Assembly: GCA_903877945.1 (NCBI GenBank)
Contig: CAIRFY010000470.1
Coordinates: 1 to 5,542 of the forward strand
DNA length: 5,542 bases
Direction of reading: 5' to 3'
From: an uncultured Oscillochloris sp.
Lineage (GTDB): Bacteria; Chloroflexota; Chloroflexia; Chloroflexales; Chloroflexaceae
In this document: positions 1-4,359 of the stretch, piece by piece
How the letters are laid out: each line of letters opens with the position of its first letter
Position numbering within the stretch: the first letter of the stretch is position 1
Translations under genes and position numbers: made by a program
Notes under the pieces: generated by a model
Database searches by the model: none
What the model was told of the DNA's origin: nothing
Seen by the model: the letters and a program-made list of their open reading frames with translations, nothing else

Positions 1-24
1 AGCTTAACAATTCAGCGACGAAAC

Positions 25-74
25 GATGACGCGGTGAGGCGCTCCGTATCGCCTCATCGCCTCATCGCCTCATC
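25..74. repeat. Degenerate octamer repeat forming a potential hairpin
   Basis: Three perfect tandem copies of GCCTCATC lie at 51-58, 59-66 and 67-74. Upstream, 25-32 (GATGACGC) and 33-40 (GGTGAGGC) are the same octamer in opposite orientation with one or two changes. The arms 25-40 and 51-66 can pair over 16 positions, with one G-T wobble and one mismatch, around a 10-base loop (41-50). The units resemble the GGTGACGC octamers at the right end of the window. The structure lies about 50 bases past the stop of the minus-strand HEAT gene and could end or stabilise its transcript. It lacks a clear T-run, so I do not call it an intrinsic terminator. Confidence 0.7.
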
Positions 75-115
75 GCAAGACTGTAAAGCTGAATGTGCCC
101 ATTTTGAAACATGCC

Positions 116-1213
116 TTACACCTTAATAGGATCGGAGGGAAGCTTGCTCGCCGGGAGGCTCAGCGGCAGGGTGGCGCGGATTTTGCGCAGGCGGGTGAGG
201 GCATCGACGGCGGCCTCGTGGACATTTGCATCGGCGTCTTCCATTGCTCTCGTGAGGGCGTTGAGGACAGCCGAGGTGGCGGCCGCCGCGCCGATCCGAC
301 CGAGGGTACGCGCCGCTGTCTCACGGGTATAGGCATCGCCATCACCGATCATCGTTGTCAGTTGTACGATCAAGGTTGGCGTGCCGGCCAGTTCACCGAA
401 TTGCCCGAGGATCAGCGCGGCCGCCGAGCGCACGAAGCTATCGTCGTGCCTGAGACACGTGCCAAGGTAGTCGATCAACTGCGGCGAGGCGATCCGGTCG
501 CGCAGGGCACCGAGGGTACGCGCCGCCGCATAGCGCGTCTCCAGATCACAGTCATAGAGGGCGACCTTCGTCAGTGCCTTCACCAACGGGTTCGGTGGGG
601 TACCGGCAAACTGGCCGAGCATACGCGCCGCTGCCGAGCGCACGTGCGAAGCGCTGTCGCTCAGGCCGTCGTGCAACAGCACCAAATCCGCCGCGCTATA
701 GTTCCCGCTGCGCTGCCGCAAGCTACGGATCGTCTCGTAGCGCGACTGCCAGCCTGGGTCGTGGAGCAGCCGACGTAACTGACTAAACTCATTCGGCTCA
801 AAGGCGTCGATCTCGTGGAGCAGCGTGAGGCGCAGCCACTCATCGCGCGAGCTATTGAGTCGCTGTCGGGCCATATGAACTACATTGAGGGTGACGAGCA
901 GTTGTTCTAGGGCAACGCGGAGATCGGGCCTAGTACGCAGCTCGCGTTCGATCAAATGGGCAACCTGATAGCGCATCTGGCTGGCCCGGCGCACGATCTG
1001 GTCTGCCCCTGAACCCTGCGTAATCTCAGCGAGCACCATCACCGCAGCCACCGGCTCGTGCTGGAAGGCGTCGAGGAAGGGTTCGAGGGTGCGTACGGCG
1101 AGATACGCCAGCACCGTGTCGGTACCCGCGATCTGGATGTCTTGCCGGGGGTTACGGGCAAAGCCGCTGAGCCGCTCTGCGACCTGTGTACGCCAAACCT
1201 CTTGATCAAACAT
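116..1213 (-). CDS. HEAT-repeat domain protein
   Basis: A 365-residue protein, probably cytoplasmic, as no signal peptide or membrane helix is visible. The N-terminal half (about 1-170) is helical and unrecognised. From about residue 178 to 344 there are roughly five HEAT-like helical repeats, seen as recurring patterns such as VRSAAARMLGQF, TRYAAARTLGAL, VRSAAALILGQF, TRETAARTLGRI and VHEAAVDALTRL, spaced about 35 residues apart. Such repeats form solenoid scaffolds for protein binding; the partner is unknown. The frame continues upstream to an ATG at 1297, adding 28 residues. I prefer the ATG at 1213 because the extra stretch has poorer codon use (TGT, TCA, TCT, AGG) and little domain character, and MFDQEVW is a natural-looking start. 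Neither ATG has a good ribosome binding site, and the promoter 100-130 bases upstream fits either. The short basic tail after the last repeat ends at a TAA. An ORF on the opposite strand over this gene is a shadow. Confidence 0.85.
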   Translation of the reverse strand: MFDQEVWRTQVAERLSGFARNPRQDIQIAGTDTVLAYLAVRTLEPFLDAFQHEPVAAVMVLAEITQGSGADQIVRRASQMRYQVAHLIERELRTRPDLRVALEQLLVTLNVVHMARQRLNSSRDEWLRLTLLHEIDAFEPNEFSQLRRLLHDPGWQSRYETIRSLRQRSGNYSAADLVLLHDGLSDSASHVRSAAARMLGQFAGTPPNPLVKALTKVALYDCDLETRYAAARTLGALRDRIASPQLIDYLGTCLRHDDSFVRSAAALILGQFGELAGTPTLIVQLTTMIGDGDAYTRETAARTLGRIGAAAATSAVLNALTRAMEDADANVHEAAVDALTRLRKIRATLPLSLPASKLPSDPIKV

Positions 1214-1312
1214 AGGGGTGTATCCGGCCCTATTGGCGCAAAGCGGGGTGTTCGCTGCACCGAGCGGGCTACTGGCGTAAGATGAACATTCTGTCATTTA
1301 TACGTATGCGGC

Positions 1313-1342
1313 ATTATAGCATACCGGTCTTTCCACTGTCGG
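1313..1342 (-). promoter_or_regulatory. Likely sigma-70 type promoter of the HEAT gene
   Basis: Read on the minus strand, a perfect TATAAT lies at 1313-1318, preceded by TGC (1319-1321), which gives an extended -10 (TGnTATAAT). A CCGACA at 1337-1342 matches four of six -35 positions, with an 18-base spacer. The predicted start of transcription near 1306 would give a leader of about 90 bases for the ATG at 1213, or an almost leaderless message for the ATG at 1297. Based on motif matching only. Confidence 0.6.
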
Positions 1343-1431
1343 AGCAATCGTTATTCGGAGATTACAATCGCACCATAACCTGCGGGCTGTGGTAGGATGG
1401 GCACGGCCCTGATCGCCATTTCTACCACACG

Positions 1432-1462
1432 AAGGAGGCGCGGCCCCGATCCGCGCGTTGCT
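1432..1462 (+). promoter_or_regulatory. Distant Shine-Dalgarno with intervening GC hairpin
   Basis: A perfect AAGGAGG lies at 1432-1438, but no ATG, GTG or TTG occurs at normal spacing. The next in-frame start is the ATG at 1463, 24 bases away. Between them GCGCGG (1438-1443) and CCGCGC (1451-1456) form a 6-bp all-GC stem with a 7-base loop. If the stem forms, it loops out the excess, leaving AAGGAG and then six bases (GTTGCT) before the ATG, which is an ordinary spacing. Folding in vivo is inferred. Confidence 0.5.
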
Positions 1463-1648
1463 ATGTCCCAAGAACCAGACGATGTTCAGGAAAGTATGGC
1501 CCGCGTCCGTCGCGGTTGTTTAGGGGTCGCGGCCCTCTTCGGCGCGTTCACCGTTATCTTTGTCAGCGCTACGGGCGGCAACCTGTTCTACCTCGTGTTT
1601 TTGATCGGGACAGTCATCTCGCTGCTGCTCTGGAAGTTCACCCGCTGA
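1463..1648 (+). CDS. Small two-helix membrane protein
   Basis: A 61-residue protein I do not recognise. After a short acidic, then basic N-terminus (MSQEPDDVQE, then ARVRRG) come two hydrophobic segments, about residues 18-37 and 40-58, joined by a tight SATGGN turn. It ends in WKFTR. The positive charges before helix 1 and after helix 2 suggest both termini are cytoplasmic. The frame extends upstream to an ATG at 1397, but that ATG directly abuts a purine run and the extra 22 residues (Arg/Pro-rich) look non-coding. The ATG at 1463 pairs with the hairpin-separated Shine-Dalgarno at 1432. It is followed after 48 bases by a second gene of the same kind and then by a phosphatase gene, all in one direction. 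Function unknown. Confidence 0.65.
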   Translation: MSQEPDDVQESMARVRRGCLGVAALFGAFTVIFVSATGGNLFYLVFLIGTVISLLLWKFTR

Positions 1649-1696
1649 CACGTATGAACGACTCTTCAACGATTTTCTTCATACGGCAAGGTGCAT

Positions 1697-1867
1697 ATGA
1701 TGCAACCTGGTAGGCCACCGCCCATGCGGATCGCGCTTTCGCTGATCGGCCTGGCAGCCGTGGTCATCTCACTGACGCTGGCCTACCTCAATCCGGTAGG
1801 AATCTGGCACTGGGCGCTGCTGCTGGTGGCGCTGGCATGTCTCGTCGCTTCGCGGCGAGTCCGCTAG
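1697..1867 (+). CDS. Very small two-helix membrane protein
   Basis: A 56-residue ORF with a start, a stop and an upstream AAGGTG (1688-1693). It begins with two adjacent ATGs at 1697 and 1700. The second sits at the better distance from the ribosome binding site, so the protein may be 55 residues. After MMQPGRPPPMR come two hydrophobic stretches, about residues 11-31 and 36-51, separated by LNPVG, then a basic tail ASRRVR ending at TAG. High GC at third positions and the hydrophobic pattern support real coding. It sits 48 bases after the preceding small membrane-protein gene and 48 bases before the PP2C gene, which suggests co-transcription. I recognise no family. Confidence 0.6.
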   Translation: MMQPGRPPPMRIALSLIGLAAVVISLTLAYLNPVGIWHWALLLVALACLVASRRVR

Positions 1868-1869
1868 CG

Positions 1870-1907
1870 TGGTATACTTTTCACGGGTTGTCGCACCTGT
1901 CAGGGAG
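1870..1907 (+). promoter_or_regulatory. Extended -10 promoter and ribosome binding site of the phosphatase gene
   Basis: TGGTATACT at 1870-1878 is an extended -10 (TGn then TATACT, five of six consensus bases). No convincing -35 is visible, as is common for extended -10 promoters. AGGGAG at 1902-1907 is a good Shine-Dalgarno, eight bases before the ATG at 1916. The site overlaps the intergenic gap that begins just after the TAG at 1867, so the phosphatase may be transcribed both from here and by read-through from the small genes. Confidence 0.5.
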
Positions 1908-1915
1908 TTAGCACG

Positions 1916-3013
1916 ATGAGAGTGCGCTTTAGCGCTCGCTCCGATGTCGGCCTACGCCGCGAGGTGAATCAGGACTCCTACGGCGCAACAGAGCTGCCGC
2001 AGGCGACGCTCCTGATTGTCTGCGACGGGATGGGCGGCCACGCCGCCGGCGAGGTCGCCAGCCGCCTTGGCGTGGACACGATCATCGCGACGTTCTCCAC
2101 GACGGTACCGCCCGACTCGGCGCTCCGCGACTCATTTATAGCCGCGAACACACAGATCTACGCCGATGGTCACGGCAGCATGGGTACCACCGGCGTGGCC
2201 GCACTCTTCCTCGGCAGCAGCCTGTATGTGGCCAATGTGGGCGATAGCCGGGCCTACATGGTGCGCGAGGGCCAGATCTCACAGATCTCCCACGACCACT
2301 CGTTCGTCTCCGATCAGGTGGCCGCTGGCCTGATGACGGCTGAGCAGGCCCGTACCTCCAACGTGCGCAATATTATCACCCGCGCCCTCGGCTACCAGCC
2401 TGAGGTGCTGGTTGATATTTTCACGCTGCCCCTGTGTCCTGGCGACACGGTGTTGCTCTCCACCGATGGGATGCATGGCCTGATCGAAGATAGTGAGATC
2501 GCCGGGATTGCCAGCATCCTCCCGCCCGATGAGGCGGTGCAGCGGCTGGTGGATATGGCGAATACCCGTGGCGGCCCCGATAATATTACGGTGGTGATCG
2601 CTCAGGTCGATGATGTCGATCCTCCCGTTGAGAACGTCGCCTCGTCGGCAGTGACCGACGAGCTTGCGCCAGTCACAGCGCCTGCCGCCCCCGTCGAGCG
2701 CCCGCTCACACGGCTCGGCCTGCTGTTGGCTGCTCTGACCTTGGTGGCGCTAATCGCCGTCGCCGGATTCCTGCTGGTCAACCCGGCCCCGGAAAGCGCA
2801 CCCACCGCTGTTGCACGCCCCGTCCCCTCCGCCCAGCCCTCCGCTCAGCCCTCGCCCTCGGCCCAGCCGTCGCCCTCCGCTCAGCCGTCGTCCTCCGCTC
2901 AGCCCTCACCCTCGGCCCAGCCGTCGCCCTCGGCTCAGCCCTCACCCTCTCCTCAGCCGTCGCCCCGCCCGGCCCGCCCGACGATCCCGGTCACGCCATC
3001 ACCTTCCCGTTAG
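1916..3013 (+). CDS. PP2C-family Ser/Thr protein phosphatase, membrane anchored
   Basis: A 365-residue metal-dependent (PPM/PP2C) protein phosphatase that removes phosphate from Ser/Thr residues, normally opposing Hanks-type kinases. The catalytic domain spans about 1-232. Visible motifs are VGLRREVNQDS (metal-binding D20), VCDGMGGHAAGE (D37, G38), GSMGTT (88-92), VANVGDSRAY (106-114), LSTDGMHGL (D184) and RGGPDNITVV (D222, N223). All expected metal ligands are present, so it should be active. A linker leads to one membrane helix at about 266-288, then a Pro/Ser/Ala/Gln tail to the end, built of SAQPSP repeats. The topology puts the phosphatase in the cytoplasm and the tail outside. The ATG at 1916 has AGGGAG eight bases upstream and begins just before the first motif. 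No kinase or FHA gene is in the window, so the substrate is unknown. The TAG stop lies in the terminal repeat of a MITE-like element. Related to PrpC/Stp phosphatases, but the tail is an addition. Confidence 0.93.
   Translation: MRVRFSARSDVGLRREVNQDSYGATELPQATLLIVCDGMGGHAAGEVASRLGVDTIIATFSTTVPPDSALRDSFIAANTQIYADGHGSMGTTGVAALFLGSSLYVANVGDSRAYMVREGQISQISHDHSFVSDQVAAGLMTAEQARTSNVRNIITRALGYQPEVLVDIFTLPLCPGDTVLLSTDGMHGLIEDSEIAGIASILPPDEAVQRLVDMANTRGGPDNITVVIAQVDDVDPPVENVASSAVTDELAPVTAPAAPVERPLTRLGLLLAALTLVALIAVAGFLLVNPAPESAPTAVARPVPSAQPSAQPSPSAQPSPSAQPSSSAQPSPSAQPSPSAQPSPSPQPSPRPARPTIPVTPSPSR
2828..2971 (+). repeat. In-frame 18-bp tandem repeat encoding SAQPSP units
   Basis: About eight units of 18 bases (the first imperfect) encode residues 305-352 of the phosphatase, with consensus Ser-Ala-Gln-Pro-Ser-Pro. 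Two codon versions recur: one reads GCC CAG CCG TCG, the other GCT CAG CCC TCA or TCG. They are partly interleaved, which suggests the array grew by duplication of units or pairs of units. The repeat length is a multiple of three, so copy-number change alters tail length without breaking the frame. The tail probably lies outside the membrane as an extended spacer. Confidence 0.85.
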
Positions 3014-3072
3014 GGATGGTTCAAATCGGACGTTTCCAGCTTGACAATTCTCGCTCAACCCTCACCCCCCAG

Positions 3073-3099
3073 CCCCCTCTCCCTGAGCGGGAGAGGGGG
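3073..3099. repeat. GC-rich stem-loop 1 inside the MITE-like element
   Basis: CCCCCTCTCCC (3073-3083) pairs perfectly with GGGAGAGGGGG (3089-3099), giving an 11-bp stem and a five-base loop TGAGC. The flanking CCCTCACCCCCCAGC is of a kind I remember as common in dispersed intergenic repeats of many GC-rich bacteria. No T-run follows on either strand, so it is not a classical terminator, though it could block exonucleases at the 3' end of the phosphatase message. Confidence 0.75.
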
Positions 3100-3126
3100 A
3101 GTCGGACGCATCCTGGTGCGGAATCT

Positions 3127-3151
3127 CCCCTCTCCCCGTGAGGGAGAGGGG
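3127..3151. repeat. GC-rich stem-loop 2 inside the MITE-like element
   Basis: CCCCTCTCCC (3127-3136) pairs perfectly with GGGAGAGGGG (3142-3151) around the loop CGTGA, a 10-bp stem. Its right arm starts a 40-base stretch (3141-3180) that is repeated exactly at 3210-3249. The sequence around it (CCCTCACCCC type, reverse orientation) mirrors that at stem-loop 1, so the element is roughly a large inverted repeat made of two hairpins. Confidence 0.75.
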
Positions 3152-3209
3152 CAGGGGGTGAGGGTCGTCCGGCCGCAAACTGTCACGCTGGTTTGAACCA
3201 TCCCTAAGT

Positions 3210-3272
3210 AGGGAGAGGGGCAGGGGGTGAGGGTCGTCCGGCCGCAAACGCTCAAGCTGAATTGAACCGTGC
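3210..3272. repeat. Partial second copy of the repeat element's right half
   Basis: 3210-3249 is identical over 40 bases to 3141-3180 inside the adjacent element. The alignment continues without gaps but with divergence: 3250-3272 resembles 3181-3203, including TTGAACC with an imperfect version of the terminal repeat (TTGAACCGTGCC against TTGAACCATCCC). The left arm of the hairpin is missing, so this is a half copy. Together with the element upstream it fills the 313 bases between the phosphatase and haem A synthase coding regions. Nothing else is visible there except the promoter at its right end. Confidence 0.75.
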
Positions 3273-3276
3273 CACG

Positions 3277-3321
3277 TATAATGTTGGGCGGATCACAATC
3301 GCATGAAGTCTACAACGGAGG
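3277..3321 (+). promoter_or_regulatory. -10 box and ribosome binding site of the haem A synthase gene
   Basis: A perfect TATAAT at 3277-3282 lies just past the repeat cluster. The place where a -35 should be (around 3254-3259) lies inside the repeat and has no good match. Transcription would start near 3289. GGAGG at 3317-3321 is five bases before the GTG at 3327 and decides the start. The in-frame ATG at 3303 has only a weak GGCGGA upstream and would leave a leader of about 14 bases. Confidence 0.55.
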
Positions 3322-3326
3322 TTGCC

Positions 3327-4274
3327 GTGCAACGACGTTACGTTCAGTTTGCCTGGAGTGTGCTTGTCTATACGATTCTGGTCATCCTCTGGGGTGCCTA
3401 CGTGCGGGCCAGCAGCTCGGGCGCGGGCTGCGGCCAGCACTGGCCGCTCTGTAATGGCCGGGTTATCCCGCAGGCCACGCAGGTTCAGACGCTTGTGGAG
3501 TTCTCCCATCGCATGACCAGCGGGATCTCGGTGGTGCTGACGGTGGCCCTGCTGGTGTGGGCGCGGCGGATTTTTCCGCCGGGCCACCTGGCGCGGCGAG
3601 GGGCCACGCTGACCTTGATCTTTCTTGTGATCGAGAGCCTGCTGGGCGCGGGGCTGGTCCTCTTTGATCTCGTAGGCCACAACACCTCGGTGGCCCGCGT
3701 GACGGCCAGCGGCATCCATCTGGTGAATACGCTGCTGCTGGTAGGCGTGATCACCTTGACGGCCTGGTGGGCGGGCGGCGGACGAGCGATCCGGCTGCGC
3801 GGCCAGGGCGCGGTAGGCTGGATGCTCGGTATTGGCGTGCTGGCCGTGTTGGCTCTGGGGGCCACCGGGGCGATGACCGCCCTCAGTGACACGCTCTTCC
3901 CTAGCGAGTCGCTGAGCGCCGGGATCGCTCAGGACTTTAACCCGACCGCGCACTTCCTGGAGCGACTACGCTTTTGGCACCCCACACTAGCTATCGCTAC
4001 CGGCGTCTACCTGCTGGTGATCAGCCAGATCCTCAGCCAACAGCGCCCGAGCGAGGGCACACGGCTGGGGGCCACCCTGCTGCTATTGCTCTTCCTGGCC
4101 CAGCTTGGGGTCGGGGCGATCAACCTATTCATGCTGACCCCGATCACACTCCAGATCATCCACCTGCTCCTGGCCGACCTGGTCTGGGTGGCCCTGGTGC
4201 TGCTCAGTGCGGCGACGCTGTCGGGTGCTGCGCCAGAGGTAGGTTCCCAGCCTGCGTTTGCCGCCGCTGACTGA
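3327..4274 (+). CDS. ctaA: Haem A synthase, CtaA/COX15 family
   Basis: A 315-residue integral membrane protein expected to oxidise the C8 methyl of haem O to the formyl group of haem A, the cofactor of aa3-type cytochrome oxidases. I count eight hydrophobic helices (about 8-26, 62-80, 93-113, 130-148, 163-184, 218-236, 250-270, 275-295), arranged as two four-helix halves. Numbering from the GTG start, visible family features are a first-loop cysteine pair C35/C42 (GCGQHWPLC), the EFSHR motif (E58, H61), H131 in SGIHLVN, H218 in FWHPTLA and H279 in IIHLLLAD. As I remember it, the Bacillus subtilis enzyme has C35, C42, E57, H60, H123, H216 and H278, so the match supports both family and start. 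The second cysteine pair of the B. subtilis type (in the loop between helices 5 and 6) is absent. The start is GTG with GGAGG five bases upstream; an ATG eight codons earlier is the alternative. No haem O synthase or oxidase genes are in the window. Confidence 0.9.
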   Translation: MQRRYVQFAWSVLVYTILVILWGAYVRASSSGAGCGQHWPLCNGRVIPQATQVQTLVEFSHRMTSGISVVLTVALLVWARRIFPPGHLARRGATLTLIFLVIESLLGAGLVLFDLVGHNTSVARVTASGIHLVNTLLLVGVITLTAWWAGGGRAIRLRGQGAVGWMLGIGVLAVLALGATGAMTALSDTLFPSESLSAGIAQDFNPTAHFLERLRFWHPTLAIATGVYLLVISQILSQQRPSEGTRLGATLLLLLFLAQLGVGAINLFMLTPITLQIIHLLLADLVWVALVLLSAATLSGAAPEVGSQPAFAAAD

Positions 4275-4293
4275 GTTGATGGCAAATTGCAAA

Positions 4294-4324
4294 TTGGGCA
4301 ACACATACACATGTGTAATATAAT
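4294..4324 (+). promoter_or_regulatory. Promoter of the UroD-family gene with palindromic candidate operator
   Basis: A perfect TATAAT lies at 4319-4324. TTGGGC at 4294-4299 is a weak -35 at a long 19-base spacing. Between them TACACATGTGTA (4306-4317) is a perfect 12-bp palindrome ending one base before the -10, a position where a dimeric regulator would compete with RNA polymerase. Just upstream, CAAATTG is directly repeated at 4283-4289 and 4290-4296. GGAGG at 4350-4354 is five bases before the ATG at 4360. Operator function is inferred from symmetry and position. Confidence 0.5.
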
Positions 4325-4359
4325 CTGCGTTGCGATCCTCACCTTACCTGGAGGCTTCT

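Larger units (their letters stand above)
3011..3206. mobile_element. MITE-like element with perfect terminal inverted repeats and TA flanks
   Basis: TTAGGGATGGTTCAAA at 3010-3025 is the exact reverse complement of 3192-3207. Taking the outer TA pairs (3011-3012 and 3205-3206) as a target duplication leaves a 192-bp element (3013-3204) with 13-bp terminal repeats beginning GGGATGG. It has no coding capacity. Inside are two strong GC-rich hairpins. A TA duplication is typical of IS630/Tc1-mariner type elements, so a MITE mobilised by such a transposase is plausible, but no transposase is present here. The left end overlaps the phosphatase stop codon. Alternatively it is a REP-like intergenic repeat with symmetrical ends. 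Confidence 0.6.

Noticed and set aside
95..778. Long plus-strand ORF (227 codons) opposite the HEAT gene
   Set aside because: Its composition (Arg/Gly/Gln-rich, no domain pattern) is what a GC-rich antisense frame gives, while the minus strand shows clear HEAT repeats.
1363..1368. TACAAT as a plus-strand -10 box for the small-gene cluster
   Set aside because: A good -10 match, but no -35 or TG extension is found, so I could not support it as a promoter; the cluster's promoter remains unidentified.
1397..1462. Upstream ATG at 1397 as start of the first small membrane protein
   Set aside because: A purine run directly abuts the ATG without spacing, and the 22 extra residues look non-coding; the ATG at 1463 pairs with a perfect, though hairpin-separated, Shine-Dalgarno.
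3073..3151. Rho-independent terminators after the phosphatase gene
   Set aside because: The hairpins are strong but no T-rich tract follows on either strand; they are better explained as part of the dispersed repeat.
3055..3255. Minus-strand ORFs with LTPCPSPSRGEG-like repeats
   Set aside because: They arise entirely from the GC-rich hairpin repeats and their 40-base duplication; typical spurious translations of intergenic repeats.
3303..4274. ATG at 3303 as the haem A synthase start
   Set aside because: Weak ribosome binding site and very short leader; the GTG at 3327 has GGAGG at five bases and puts the first cysteine pair at 35/42 as in the known CtaA.
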